From positions 29,103,504 to 29,167,503 of the forward strand of contig JARYHS010013630.1 in the NCBI GenBank assembly GCA_031002005.1: 64,000 nt of DNA, written 5' to 3'. Shown here piece by piece: positions 32,926 to 45,799 of this stretch (position 1 is the stretch's first letter; the number at the start of each line of letters is the position of its first letter). The notes beneath the pieces were generated by a model, which was not told the DNA's origin, did not search any database, and worked only from the letters and a program-made list of their open reading frames with translations. The stretch comes from Vandiemenella viatica (lineage: Eukaryota > Arthropoda > Insecta > Orthoptera > Morabidae). The position numbers and the translations under genes were made by a program.

Positions 32926-33825
32926 GAAAGAGGGGTAAAACAAGGTGACTCTATATCCCCCAAGCTATTCACATCAGTCCTAGAGTTGGCAATGTCAAAA
33001 ATCCAATGGCAAAACCGAGGTTTGAGAATAAATGGAAGAAATCTCAACAACTTAAGATTCGCTGATGATATAGTTTTACTCTCAAACAGTCTGGAAGAGC
33101 TCAAGGAACTGATAAATGAACTAGAGACAGCGTGCAGTGAAGTGGGCCTTAAAATAAATATATCAAAAAGCAAAATCATGCAAAACAAATGGGCAGAAAA
33201 AGATAAAGACAAGGCGGACATGAAAGATTCTGGTATTGAGTTCGTAGATCAGTACATCTATCTTGGCCAACTGATCAATATGAATGGGGACTCAAAGCCT
33301 GAGATCTACAGACGGATAAAGCTGGGCTGCAGAGCATATGGAAGAAATTCCATAGTTTTTAAATCGAACATGCCAATACATCTTAAAAAACAGGTATTTG
33401 AACAATGTGTATTACCGGTCCTCACATATGCCTGCCAGACTTGGACCCTAAATAGTCACACGAAGCAAAAACTGAGAACTGCCCAGCGAAGTATGGAAAG
33501 AGCAATGCTAGGGTTTACAAGAAGAGACAGGAAAAGGGCTGTGCACATCCGTTCAATAACTAAAGTAACAGACATCTTAAAAAGAGTCATGACCCAAAAA
33601 TGGCAATGGGCCGGTCATGTTGCTCGCAAAAGAGATGAAAGATGGACTACGGTAGTGCTGGACTGGATACCGAGAAACCTGAAAAGAGCAAGAGGAAGAC
33701 CCCCGGATCGCTGGGATAAGGATATACGTCGAGTTACAGGCGTGAACTGGAAGAGGGCGGCTCAGGATCGATCGGCCTGGAAAGAACTACAGCAACACTA
33801 TGTAGAATTAAATTCTAATATATAG
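32926..33825 (+). pseudogene. RTE-like LINE ORF, C-terminal 300 codons (open)
   Basis: The frame is open from 32926, where RGVKQGDSISPKLFTSVLE begins abruptly, to the stop at 33825. The Met at 32986 is internal. Downstream come LRFADDIVLLS (catalytic FADD), VDQYIYLGQLIN, LPVLTYACQTWTLN, KWQWAGHVARKRDERW, RARGRPPDRWDKDI and SAWKEL. This order is typical of RTE/BovB-class non-LTR retrotransposon proteins. The endonuclease and the RT fingers are absent: a 5'-truncated insertion. The surviving frame has no stop or shift, so it is relatively young. Confidence 0.85.
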
Positions 33826-33900
33826 CTCATTAGGCTTAAAGAGGCTACATCCTGAAAAAAGGATTGATATAGCTGCAATAATAAAATAATAATAAAAAAA
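33826..33900 (+). other. 3' UTR and tail of the RTE-like LINE
   Basis: After the stop, a short UTR (CTCATTAGGCTTAAAGAGGC and following) runs into an AATAATAAAATAATAATAAA-type tail ending in an A run near 33900. Such a tail marks the 3' terminus of the insertion. Confidence 0.6.
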
Positions 33901-34329
33901 AGTCTTCAAATAATAACAAGATACTGAAGAGCATTTTCTGAAGCCTGTGACAGAGTAACCAGAACATGTGTGGGTCAACAAGCTCACCCAGCAACCAAAC
34001 ATCCCACCTCTCAAGGTTTCTCATTACAAGAGATAAGTAAGATCTGAAAGTAGTACTTGATTTTAGACAAAAAAGGGTTGAAATTTATATGTAAATGAGT
34101 CATGTACTAGAATAAATTATCAGCAAATGTGCTGAAAAAAACCTCAAACACTGAAAGTATCTAAAGTGGAAATTTGTTTAATGTGAAAATAGATGTATAT
34201 TTAATATTAATTAACAATAATAATAAAAATGGTAAATAGCTGTTTAATAATTGATAATGTATGTTTCTGAAATATCGTATTTTCAATAAGTGGTTTTATT
34301 TATAATAAAGGCTTTAGGAAAATATCCAG
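33901..34329. other. AT-rich spacer
   Basis: No feature recognised. Confidence 0.5.
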
Positions 34330-36800
34330 CACACAAAGAATGAATAAAAATGAAATGAGATTAATTAATACATGCAAAATCTTTCAACTCAAGCTGAAGT
34401 CAACTTTCTTCAAGAAACTCCCAAGAAAATCCAAAATGTGGATATCTCTAAATCCGATGTTAGATGAAATTCAACTGGATTGTGTAGCCATCTCCCAAAT
34501 AACTATTACAGAAATTACGAATATCAAGGTAATAAGAAGCAGGGAATTTGACTCTGGTCACTATTTATCTAAAATTAAACTCAAATTTTTACCCTCCAGA
34601 AATCACAGGAATAGGGAAAGAGTGAAGAAATGTAATATTGACAGGCTAAAAATCACACAAGAATCATTAGAATTTTTTTTGGAAGGAATTAAAGTGTCTC
34701 AATGTTGTAAGTGGGAGGATTTTTCTGAAGAAATAACCAACGCAGGTTAGAAAAAATTTGGATTCACCAAATCTAAAAGGAAACCATGGTGGAATGGAAT
34801 ATGTGAAGCAGTGTTGTCAAAACAATGGAAAAAGTGGAAATGCTTGGGAAAGATTTACCACTATGAACAGTTCAAACAGCAAAAGAAAAGAAACCACCAG
34901 AATTATAAGGGCAGTTAAAAGATCATTCCAGAAATTGGTTGCAGGTGAGTTTTGTTAAAAATAACTCCTGAAACTTTTATCAGACCTTTAAGAGTAAATT
35001 AAAGGGATATCAAGCTCCCAGTATATGCTTCAAAAACAAAAACAAAAAATGGTCGAATGAGCCTAAAAAATATTAAGAACTACGAAATACTTTTTAAAGC
35101 ACTTTGATAAGCTTCTAAACTGTGGTGAACCAACCCATAAATTGGATTTTTAATGAATTATTGAAAATCTAGATGAATATATACCAGTGTGGAAGGAATT
35201 AAGGAAGTAATTAACAGTCTAAAAAATAATAAAGTTATTGGAGACGGCTGTATAGCAACTGGACTTTTAACTTGGTACCAGTAAAAAATCATTCAAGAGT
35301 TATGGTTAATTTTTTAAGGTATTTGGAGAGATTGTAGATGAATGGAAAGTGGCATTAATACATCCATTGCATTAAAAACATGATAAACAAAATGTTGATA
35401 ATTAGAGGGGAGTATCCCTATGGCAAGCTGCTTATATTCTTAAAACTCTTGGTGAACAGAGTAGAGACAACTATTGACAAGCAATTTGGAGAGGGTGGAT
35501 TTCGAAAGGGTAGATCTTGCTCAGAGCAAATAGTCAATCTAAAATTCATAATTCACCATCAAATATTAATCTCCAAGGACATAACTGTAATACATATTTA
35601 TAGATTTTAAAAAGGCTTTTGATTCTGTATATAGGGAAACTATGGATAAAACAATTCATGAATTTGGAGTGAAATCTAAATTGTCAAGCCTGATACTTGA
35701 AACTCTTACAGACACAGTTTCAAAAGTAAAATTTAAGCATGAAATCTCAAAACCTATCAAGATAAATATATGTGTGCGACTGTCACCCACTCTGTTCAAC
35801 TGTGTCTTAGAAAAAATTGTAAGAATTTGGAATAATAAATTGAAGGAACACAGAATTTTACCAATAAATTTTGGAAGGAAAAAACTAAGGTGTTGCAATT
35901 AATTGCATAGCATTTGCTGACGATTTCACTGTACTTTTAGAGAATACAAAAGTGAAAACACAAATCAATTTCTTGAAAGAAATAGCCAACAAAACAGATT
36001 TGAGAATATTGATTGAAAAAACTAAATTTAATACAAACATTAAAAACATTTCTAAATTTTTAACAACAGATATTGGATGAATAGAGATAGTAAAAAAATT
36101 AAAATATCTGGGTGAAATAATTCAAGAAAATGGATTAGATAAATATGGCATAGAAGAAAGGATACACAGGATGGAAAAAGCATATGGTATCATTAAAACA
36201 TTTTATAACAAAAAGTTCGTGTCTAAAAATCTTAAATCAAGGCACCACAACTCAGTTGTGAAACCAGAATGTCTGTATGCGAGTGAACGCCTAGTGTTGA
36301 TTGGATAAACTGAAATTACTAGAACGAAGAATCATGAGAAAAATCTCGGGTACAGTTAAAAACAACAGAACTATGGAAATTAAGAACTAATAAGGAAATA
36401 TACCAGAACAGAGAATATAAGAGAATCAATAAGGAAAGAAGATTGCTATTTGTTGGGCTTATCTACAGACTGAATGATAACAGACTAACAAAAAAGATAT
36501 TCAATTAGCTTTGGGGGAAAAAACAACAACCTGATGGATTCAAGAGGTTAGAAAGATTTGGAAAGAATTAAGAGAAGAGGAAATTGTGTAAAAAGAGATC
36601 TTTAGAAAGAAGGTATTAAGTTTGAAAGGATTCCATGGCAGAAGAGAAAAGGAATCTGCTATGAAGTGGTCTGAGGTGAAATAATAAAGGAATATTGGAT
36701 TGAAAGGAAGAGAAACAACTACAAAAAATGAAGAATTGAAATTGGAACTTGTTCCCAGAACCATTCTTGGAAAGAAGAAGAAAGGCTTTTAAAGTAATAA
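34330..36800 (+). pseudogene. Decayed non-LTR retrotransposon (endonuclease + RT)
   Basis: A plus-strand LINE, distinct from the one ending at 33825. The endonuclease C-terminus is at 34340-34745 (EFDSGHYLSKIKLKF). A KPWWNGICEAVLSKQWKKWK-like connector follows at about 34785. RT blocks come next: LKNNKVIGDG near 35220, GGFRKGRSCSEQIVNLKF near 35495, FDSVYRETM near 35620, RLSPTLFNCVLE near 35780 and AFADDFTVLLENTK near 35905. The C-terminus follows: KYLGEIIQENG near 36105, ESIRK near 36430 and a tail to about 36800. Many stops and shifts show long decay. The clade is uncertain (RTE-, CR1- or I-like). Confidence 0.75.
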
Positions 36801-37580
36801 TTAAGTTCTTCCATATTAGTATCCTAACAATGTAACTGTAACTTGGAAATTAAAAAAAAAATGATTGCTCTTAGTAATGCTAACAACACACAGTTTTGAA
36901 ATGCATCCAGGAATAACATCAAAACAACATCCACTGCTACAATTTACATTAATGACAGTCTTTTACAGCATTCATACTGCTTATGCTGTTGGTCCCCTCT
37001 CTCCTCTCTTATTCAACTTTCTCAACCTAATTTTTTTTTATGCGAAACTTAATATCTATTCCGTAAGGTAGTGCCTCTCTCTCCCTCTTTTAAAGTTACG
37101 TAGCAGTTGATTATTGTGGTATCCTTACACTAATAAAACCAAACATCTATTTTTTAATCTCCTGCAACCTTTCTTTTATGCTCCTTAATTCATCATTTCT
37201 AAATGTCCAAACCTCCTTAAGTTTTCTTCTTTCCATTCTTTCACTCAGTTATTTTCCTTTAATTACTCTCTAACTATATCATTTTCACTTCAGTCCTCTA
37301 CCTGCCTTCTGATGTTACTTCTTAGGAACTGCAGCCTGCTTGTATTATTATTGGAATATTTATCCAGTTTTATGCCTTGTAGATTAGTACTTTTATATTT
37401 GTGCACTATATTAACTGACTTGAAAAAAAGGAGGTGGTTCTCAATTCGTCTGATTTTTTTTTTTAATGTATGTTCAGCGATATATTTACCAGTTTCCGAT
37501 TGATTTCAATGAAATTTTTTTTAAGTGGATGGGGTATAGCTCCAAAGTGGTCCAATATGAATTTTATTGAGAAATTACCC
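36801..37580. other. AT-rich spacer inside the duplicated block
   Basis: Pyrimidine-rich stretches (CCCCTCTCTCCTCTCTT near 36991) and short open frames without recognisable similarity. Confidence 0.5.
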
Positions 37581-39100
37581 TTTTTACCCCTTTACACCTC
37601 TTAATTTTTATACAAACCCACATTTTTTATCAAATTTCGATGGAACTTTGGACATGTATAGTCAAAAATAAAAATAAAAATATTGTCAACTTTTGTTTTG
37701 AAAAAACTGAATCCCTCTTCCCCTACCAGCCACTTAATATTTGCCAATGTTCTGTATACAAAGCTACAGTCGACACCATTTAACTGATCTCCATTAAAAT
37801 TTGCACATACATGTATTTTTCATGGAGAAGGTTTCTGATAAAAAATAAACCATCTCCCCATTTACACCCCTTAATTTTATAGAAACGTATATTTTTTATC
37901 TGATTTTGTTGGAACTTTGAACATATATAGTCAAACTTAAAGAGAAAAATACTGTCAACTATTGGTTTGAAAAAACTGAACTCCTCTCCCCCTATCCACC
38001 CCCTTAATTTTTGTCAATGTTCTTTATACAAAGCTACAGTTGACAACATTAAACTGATCTCCATTAAATTTTTCATGGAGAAGGTTTCTGACCAAAAAAT
38101 AAAATAAATAAAACCACCCCATCTTCCACTTTATGCTCCTTAATTTTATACAATCCTACATTTCTTATCTGATTATGATTGAACTTTGCACATGTTTACT
38201 TTAAAATAAAGAGAAATCTCCTGTCAACTTTTGGTCTTCCACGGCCCAACTCCTCTCCCTTCTTCTACCCCCTTAATTTTTGTCAATGTTCTTTATAAAA
38301 AGCTACAGTTGACACCATGTGACCGATTACCATGATAATTGGCGCTTATATGTATTTTGTCACGAGGAATGTTTCTGACCAAAAAATCCAAAAACCACCC
38401 CCTCTGCCCATTAAACCACTTACTTTTTAAACAAACCCACAATTTTTATCCAGTTCAGATAGAACTTAGCACACTTTTACTATAAAACAAATAGAAAAAT
38501 AATGTCAACTTTTGGTTTGCAAAAACTTTTTTTTTGTGTTAATTTCCTTTTTAAATAGCTACAATCGACACCATTTGACAGATCGTTATGAAAGTTGGCA
38601 CATATAAGTAATTTTTTTTTCTGACCAAAAAAATCCAAAATCTACCCTAGCTCCCCTTTTACACCCCTTAATTTTTGTACAAACCCGCATTTTAATCCGA
38701 TTTCAGTGGAACTTTGCATGCGTATACTTTAAAACAAAGAGAAAAATAAAAATACAATCCACATAACTTTCACACAAATGCAAACCCTATCTCCCTTTCT
38801 ACCCCTTTAATTAGTGTCAATATTCTTTATACTGTATAAAGCTACAGTTTCTATATGATTTTGAAGGAAGTGTGGACATGCATACTTCAAAACAAACAGA
38901 AAAATACTGTATATATTTGCTTTAGAGAAGCCAAACCCCTCTTCCGCTTTCCATCCCCTTAATCTACACAAAGCTATAGTTTCTATCTGATTCTGAAGAA
39001 AATTAAGCACATGTATACTTTAAAATATGCAGAACAATTGTGTTTAAATTTTGTTGCAGAAGCCCAATCTCTCTTTCCTTCTACCCCCACCCCTCTTAAT
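37581..39100. repeat. Diverged tandem array, 245-285 bp units
   Basis: Each unit contains CCCCTTAATTTTT, then ACAAACC, TTTTTATC, GATTT.GATGGAACTTTG, TGTCAACTTTTGGTTTG, a CCCCTC..CCC run and CAAAGCTACAGT(T/C)GACACCAT. Unit starts lie near 37599, 37866, 38146, 38420 and 38665, with shorter degenerate units to about 39100. The block also occurs in the partner copy with one unit fewer. Confidence 0.8.
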
Positions 39101-39229
39101 TTCCTATGTTGTAGAAGTTGTTGGGGTATATAAAGAAAGCAAGTGCTTTAACCACTGAGCTATTAGGAAGTTCACAAAATGCTGTGGCGTTTTTAAAATA
39201 CAAAACAATCTTAATGCCACTACAAATTT

Positions 39230-39392
39230 AAAAATAAGATAATTGTTAAAAAAACAACATAAAAACCGCCTTAAAAAAAAGCACACTAAAAATTTTAAAA
39301 TAACTTTATACCTTGCTTAGAAGAAAGTAAGTCTAACTGGACAATAATTTACATTACTGTTATTGAATTTTTTAGATTAATTAGTTATTTTT
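39230..39392 (+). repeat. Left arm of a long inverted repeat
   Basis: About 163 bases whose reverse complement recurs at 41989-42155. The shared core includes AGCACACTAAAAATTTTAAA, ATACCTTGCTTAGAAGAAAG and CATTACTGTTATTGAA. Identity is roughly 90% by eye, with weaker similarity extending a few bases outward on both sides. Confidence 0.8.
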
Positions 39393-40989
39393 GGAGGTGG
39401 TGTGTTAGAACAAAGCTTGCAGTGGGATGAGTGCAAAACCTTCAGTCTCAACTATGACCGTGGATATTTTCAGTTCTGGCCTTGCAAATATAACTTGGTC
39501 AGCACTTAGTTTTAAAAAAATCCCACACTAAGGTATTCAAAATAAAAGTTAGAAGTCTATTGCTGGTAGATACACATTATATTCTTGAAAATTTTGCAAA
39601 GTCACAAGCTGAAATAGCATCAGACAAATTTTCTAAAGATCGAAATGCAGATTCAACTAACATATTTGAGTCAGACCAACCTCATGACCCCTAGCTGACT
39701 TTCTAGCTACATGAGGTGTTTTATCTTCTTCACATGGTCTTCTAAAATTTACACATATTTGCCCAAAATTATTATATGCCACCTACGAACTACATTGTGC
39801 CGTGCTTACTGTTTCTGGAAGACTAGGGCGAGGGAAGGTTCTGGGCAGATATTTATGCTCACTGACCGTGGGAAGCTGTAATACTTCTGCTTCCCACGAG
39901 AATCTTCAGATAACTGATCAGATTCATATAAACTTGCATCATATATTTTGACCTTGAATGTTAAAAACGTTCCTAGCGTTCTGAAATTTTGAGAATAACA
40001 GGATTTTATAAAAAAGCATCAACTTTAATCCCTATTAAAAATTCTGTAACTTTAATAGTTTCGTCATAAAAAAATCATTTTGTTGTGATTACCAAAACTT
40101 GTTAATAACTTTCATAATTTTACAGCTACTAAAATGAAAGAACTTGTATTCTATTCCTAATTTGCTGCACTTCTTCCTGAAATTAAATAAAGTGTGTTTG
40201 CTATTTTCAAAAGTGGGATAAAATTCATAAACAAAATCTGAATAATTAAGTTATTAAGGATATCGACTTGAAAGTAGCTTTAAACAAATTTACGTATTGA
40301 AAAACGGTTACTGTGAAAATCTAAAGTCTCTAAGTGCTTTTGTCGATTTATTATAAAATTTTGAAATATTCATCCAGGTGAATACTTTCTAGCCAATCCA
40401 TATGCACAAACCGTCGTTGGCTCCTAAACTTATTTCATACTATCACAATTCAATGCCTTAGTAGATTTAAACGAAACTTACTAGGAATCTTTTGTATTTA
40501 ATTAAACTTTACTTTGAACACACAATCTTTTCATAAATTTCTGAAAATGACTGAAGTATTTAACTTTTCCTTTGAACATGTGTCTGCTTTTACTATGTAA
40601 TTTTTAAAAATGATCCTTAAACTGCCTGAAACTTCCCAAAATTTAAGTATATTGTTTCAACAGAAATTACACTACTTTCTTTCTAGCAGTTGCCTTCCTG
40701 TACTTTTCCTAGCAACTAAATTCTTCGATTTCAAAGTGGAAAATTTTGTGACAAATTTTATACCAGCATATTACATTTTAGTATATAAAAACTCTAAGTA
40801 GGATTTTCTAGCAACAAACTTTGTTATCTTCTGGCTATTTATCCTCGTTAATATCTTTTAAAGTGAAGAAACATACTTATTTCGCGAATTTCATGAAACC
40901 AAATATTACATATCCAGATCTTAGGTTAAGTTTTTCTACAGCTGCTGAAATGAATTTATTACCCGAATTTACCTGTTTAAACTTGAATT

Positions 40990-41456
40990 ATTGCCTATAT
41001 TACATCTACATCTACATATATACTCTGCAATTCACAAAACTGTGGTTGGCAGAGGGTGCTCATCACCAAACCTAATCTCTTCGCTGTGCATTCCAATCCC
41101 TAATGCTACGAGGAAAAAAAGAATTCATATAAGAATCAGTGCGGCACCTAATTTCTCTAATTTTATCTTTCCTGTCATTCCGACCCAAATAGGTTGGTGG
41201 ACGAAGTATTTCACTACACTCGTAAGTGAGAGTGGGAGTACGCATGTTTACCTATAAGTTTATATGAAACGTGTGTCGTCTATCTACCAGAGACTCCCAA
41301 TCCTAGTCTACTAATCAGTGCTGTAACGCTTTCATAAGGACTGTAGCAAGCGGTCACTAATCGAGCGGCTCTTCTCTGTACTTTCTCTGTACTCTCAATC
41401 AGCCCCATACGAAACAGATCCCAGATGGCACTACAATAGTCCAAATGTGCTACATT
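40990..41456 (-). pseudogene. L2-like LINE 3' fragment
   Basis: Minus-strand reading gives HLDYCSAIWDLF, KVQRRAARLVTACYSPYESV and TALISRLG near 41450-41310, typical of the C-terminal part of L2/CR1-class ORF2. NSFFPRSIRDWN follows near 41115. The 3' end carries a TAGATGTAGATG-type tail (plus coordinates about 41003-41018), as many such LINEs do. It is interrupted by stops and frameshifts, and repeated in the second copy of the block. Confidence 0.75.
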
Positions 41457-41988
41457 GTTTTGAATTATTACCTAAATAAACTATAAAAATGACTTTAAAA
41501 CTGTGGTATCATGGACTTCAACTAAGCTTGCTATTCTGGAATCCAATTTCGTTATGCAAAGTTTTAATATATGTTACAGGTGCCAGCCAAACCTAGGAAA
41601 AAAAAGAAGATAAAAACAATAATGGATAACAATTATACATAAAAAATCATTTTACTCCTTACCTGCAATTAATTCTAGAAACCAGGTTTCAACAAAACTG
41701 AAACATACACATGATATGCCGATATTATACTAACTGTAAAGCGTTTACTGCATGATGGAGCCTACTAATTGACACTGTAGTGCCAGAGATATGCCTGGAC
41801 AACCAATGAGGCCAAGCCACAGATTAAAATACTGTCTAATTTGTTTGCCTAAACTGTCTCCCGCAATAACAATATCTGCCTCACTACATGCTGTAAAATA
41901 TTCAGAATTTTTGTTCGTAGTCCTGTTTCGCCTTGATCACCAAATAAAGTTCAGTAATTTGATCTTTGTGATGTGATAACTGGCAATC

Positions 41989-42155
41989 AAAAAATAACTA
42001 ATTAATGTAAAAATTTCAATAACAGTAATGTAAAATATTGTCCAGTTAGATTTACTTTCTTCTAAGCAAGGTATAAAGTTATTTTAAAATTTTTAGTGTG
42101 CTTTTTTGGAAGGCAGTTATATGTTTTTTTTTTTTTTAAACAATTATTTTATTTT
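41989..42155 (-). repeat. Right arm of the long inverted repeat
   Basis: Inverse of 39230-39392, differing by scattered substitutions and by the length of a T run near 42124-42137. Confidence 0.8.
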
Positions 42156-42429
42156 CCATTTGTCCACAGATTTAATCTGTACTGTGGAATGCAAATACTC
42201 CTGTTTCTGATTATTGACATGTTCATTTTTTCTGTTGATGTGAATTTAGAAGCTATTTCACTGGGAGTGTAGAGCAGAGGAAATATGGGAACTACATGAC
42301 ATTTATCCATTGTAATTTCTGGTATGTTTAAGAGATAACAAACTTCCAGAGCAGGATTAGAAAATTGCAAAGCAGGAGGAAAAGGCCAAGAAGTGGGCAA
42401 AATGATCAGGAAGGTGGGAAAAAACAATT
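42156..42429. other. Spacer, nothing recognised
   Basis: A minus-strand open frame of 92 codons spans this stretch without recognisable similarity. Confidence 0.4.
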
Positions 42430-42660
42430 AAGGCCCTTCAGGCTCAGCCTATAAAGGCAGAAAGGAAAAATGGTTGCATTAGTGGGGCCGGTAGGAAGGT
42501 TGGTTGGGAGCTGGCAAAAGGTAATGGAGCAATATGGTTAGCAGGAAGAAGTTGCCAGATACTACAGAGATTGTTGGGAGAAACAGGTTTGACCTATTAT
42601 AAGAGTCAGATGGGGAAGAGCAGTACCAGACAATAGGCGATTTAAATTTCGATATGGTTA
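42430..42660 (+). pseudogene. Possible LINE ORF1 fragment
   Basis: Plus-strand reading gives SRKKLPDTTEIVGRNRFDLL followed by acidic residues. The (R/Q)NRF(D/A).L motif resembles the post-linker block in the CR1 ORF1 at 30700 (VQNRFALL). The frame is interrupted. It may belong to the same decayed L2-like element as the fragments at 45800-47275. Confidence 0.35.
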
Positions 42661-45600
42661 AATTTTAAAATTTAAGTATTTTGTTCATTTTGAAAGAGAG
42701 AGAGAGAGAAAGTTTGATGAATGAATGTAATCAGCCTTCCGATTTTGGGAGAGCATGTAACATAACTTTAATTTTGTCAATATATTATCAAAATTAGTTA
42801 AAAGAACTGTGAAAATATAGGAAATTAACAGCAAACACTTTCAAAGCAATTTTCTAGTAGTTTCAGCTATAAAAGACATATTTTACAGTATAGTTAGATT
42901 GAAACTAAAAGTAAAGTAGAATTTGAGTATTTATTAATGAATTCTGCTCCCTCCATGTACAGAGGTGCAGAATGAAACTACAATTCGAATAAGGTATGAC
43001 ACTTCAGGTCAACAAAATTGTATTAAAGAAATGTCCAGAAATTAGGGATGCAAAAACCATGCAGTTGAATGAAAATACAAGTAATCTTTTTAATTTAACA
43101 GCCACAGTTATTAATGTACAGCAAAGCTTTATAGCTCAGAAGTCGCAGAAAACGTTGAGCCACATTATATGGAAAATTGGAGTCTGTAGGTAGAACCAAA
43201 TTTTTCTTTAGATGAAAAAAGGCTTCAACCACTTGTCATATTTCAAATTCTGTGAAGTTCAAATAGTTACAGTGAAGAGAATATGTTTAAAGTAAAATTA
43301 TATTTTTACTGTTCTCACAGAACGATTTTTTTAATGATTAGAGTGATATTTAGGCCATTTTGGATAGTAAACATTGAAATTTAAAACAGGAAAATGGTGG
43401 GCAGTGACGCGTAGGTAAAGAAACAAAGCATTGTCACACTATGAAAGGATTTGAGCCAAAGGAAATTAGATAGTGAGGAAATAACATTACCATCAATTAG
43501 AGAATTGAAGCTAACAATGTTGACATATATTACAGATTGGTAACACTCATATTTACAGAGATATTAAATATACAAGTTTCAGAGCTATTGCATCAAATGA
43601 AGAAAATTAAGTTTTTGCTACGAAATACATTTTGAACCAAGCTATGTTATAAATAATAAGATAGATAAATTGCGATAGGATGTTTTAAACTAAGAATTAG
43701 CTCGCTGGCTCAAAGAGATTTTGAATAGAAAATAAATTAGGGGTTTACCACTTTCAGATTTTTTTACTAGGAAACTATAGCACATAGAGAAATTTTGGTC
43801 ATAACTTAATTTGACACTTAAATTGGGAAAGGGAAAAAACTTTGTAACCCACGCCAGTGAAAAAGAGAGAGGGGAGACATGGCAGGCGGCGAAGTGGAAA
43901 ATTCACTGTGGTGGCATCACAAAAAAAGCCTCCTCTATTTAAGGGGGTGGCTTGCTTGATGGCTTCTTCATTTTTTTCAGCAGATTTTGTAGCAAGCAGA
44001 TTCACTTGGGGGGTGGGCCAGGCTGGAGCATTAGGATCGGGGGAGCATTCAGATGTAGTGTAATCCTCTACAGGTACCTAACCTCAACACCTGGTAGAAG
44101 TTGAAATGTATCTATTCTACTAGCTAGAGCCAGTAGAAACATGATTTATAACTCGATTTCAAGGTTACCCACGTGCAAGAATTCAATTTCAGATAAAGTA
44201 GTTTTCCGATCGTAATGAATTTTGTTGCGTTCATTTCCACTACTAAAACTCATCACAAGAATCATTTTAAAGTGCATTGATTATACCTGGAAAAATTTAG
44301 TTTAATAGATATTTGACTTGTTTACGATTTTCAAGCCATGTTTTGAATGTAAAATCAAGCAATTAGGCAAGTATAATTAGGAGTTTTTATTAAGAGAAAA
44401 AATTGAAGTTTAGACTAAAGGAGATAGAAACATGAAATTTATATCAGAAGGTAGTTCAGAGTAAGAGGATTAAATATATATATTAGGTTCCTATAGAAAG
44501 TTTGATGCATCGTATGAGATAAACAAGATTTTGGGAATGGTTTTTTTGTCATTGTTGTAGTTGTAAAGGAAAACCGTCAGCTTTGATGACATAAGAGACT
44601 TCAAGGTTAATCTTATAGAAACCTTTTTAAAGACTAAATTATTTTAGAATAGATAGGAGAATATATTTAAACTATTAAATATTCTTCACAATATTAATTT
44701 TTGAAGGTTTTTGCTTACGTTACGAGGTTACGATTTCGTGGTGATAGCAGCAGCCATGATAAAGTTTTTAGTCAGTTTACAAGCAGATGTGGTTGAGTTG
44801 GGTTCGTGCATCACTTGCTGAGCAAGTGGCACCATGTGGCTGTAACTTGTCTTGATAATGTAGTCTTAGTTCTTTCATATAGATGGGGGATATGATGAGA
44901 GTTTGTTCTCGCTTGTGAATGTATTTAAGCTGTTAATCTTCGATGAAGAAGTAGCCTGATTGCCTTTCTAAATCTGGCACCAAATTTTGTAGAGGAGAAA
45001 CAGTTGGAAGAATAAATACTTTTTATAACTCTGAAACTATGTACTGAAAGTTTATTTTAATTCCCTTTCACGTTTGATGGTATCAATTGTGCAGCGGGTG
45101 TGTTCTTAAGAGATTATAGGTACCATAAGACTAACGGTCATGAAAATTATTTTTCATGAATAGTTGGAACATTGTTTTTGCTACCCCCCAAGCTAAAGCA
45201 TTTGTTTCACAACGTGATGTCCCACTTTCAATGAGTTTGAACATTTGATCAATTTGGGGTTCATTGGAAGCTGCTTACATTATGTTTAAGTAGTTTAATC
45301 TGCAATCATAATTTTGGACAGAAGTCTAATGCTTTTCCATTACGCTGGTACCGAATGATGTAACCGAACTTTGATAATATATCATTTCAAATCAACAGGA
45401 AGTCTACTGAGTTTATGATTACCCCAGCAAAAAAGCAAGTCTTTGACAACTAAATTAAATGGGATTTTAACACTTTGAAATATTATGGCTTAGCTCAAAA
45501 TAGATTAGCAATAATGTCTGTACAGTAATTACCTCTTTGTACTAATATGCATAATTTTTCATGTAGCTTTATAAGTAATCAGTAACCCTACTTTTTATAT

Positions 45601-45799
45601 TTCATAAATTACACTATATTAAAATTTAAATAAAACAAAACTTCCAGATATCAGTATGAAAACAGAACTTAGGGTGATATCTAAAAGAAAGTTCTTAGGT
45701 AACATTTACTTCTCCATGATAATATTTGGAACTAGGAGAAAAGGGGGTAAAGAATTTCTGTATCTACCAAGAACCCCACAAGTGAAACAATGGGCAAAT
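42661..45799. other. Long AT-rich region without recognised genes
   Basis: Contains a short GA run (42698-42710) and an unrecognised 65-codon open frame at 42996-43193. There is a locally GC-richer patch at 43850-44050 with a CCTCTATTTAAGGGGG motif that could be a mobile-element promoter. Nothing is assigned. Confidence 0.45.

Larger units (their letters stand above)
36552..41318 (+). repeat. Large duplicated block, copy 1 (partner 59526-64000)
   Basis: This 4767-base block is nearly identical to 59526-64000 (4475 bases), same orientation, offset about 22.7-23.0 kb. The partner begins exactly at the edge of the N gap and runs to the window end, so both true boundaries are hidden. Differences are scattered 1-3 base indels, a few substitutions, and one loss of about 280 bases in the partner inside the tandem array (38015-38300 of copy 1). 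Confidence 0.9.
39230..42155. mobile_element. ~2.9-kb segment bounded by inverted repeats (possible DNA transposon)
   Basis: The two approximately 165-base arms enclose about 2.6 kb. Inside I see no transposase. The interior holds AT-rich sequence with short open frames (39412-39690 region, 40610-40801, 40821-41075, 41791-41976) and a nested LINE fragment (40990-41456). This could be a non-autonomous DNA transposon with long terminal inverted repeats, or two copies of an unknown repeat in opposite orientation. No target duplication was identified. Confidence 0.5.

Noticed and set aside
43850..44050. GC-richer patch as a host promoter or gene
   Set aside because: It has a weak TATTTAAG-like motif but no coding sequence or repeat match, so support is insufficient.
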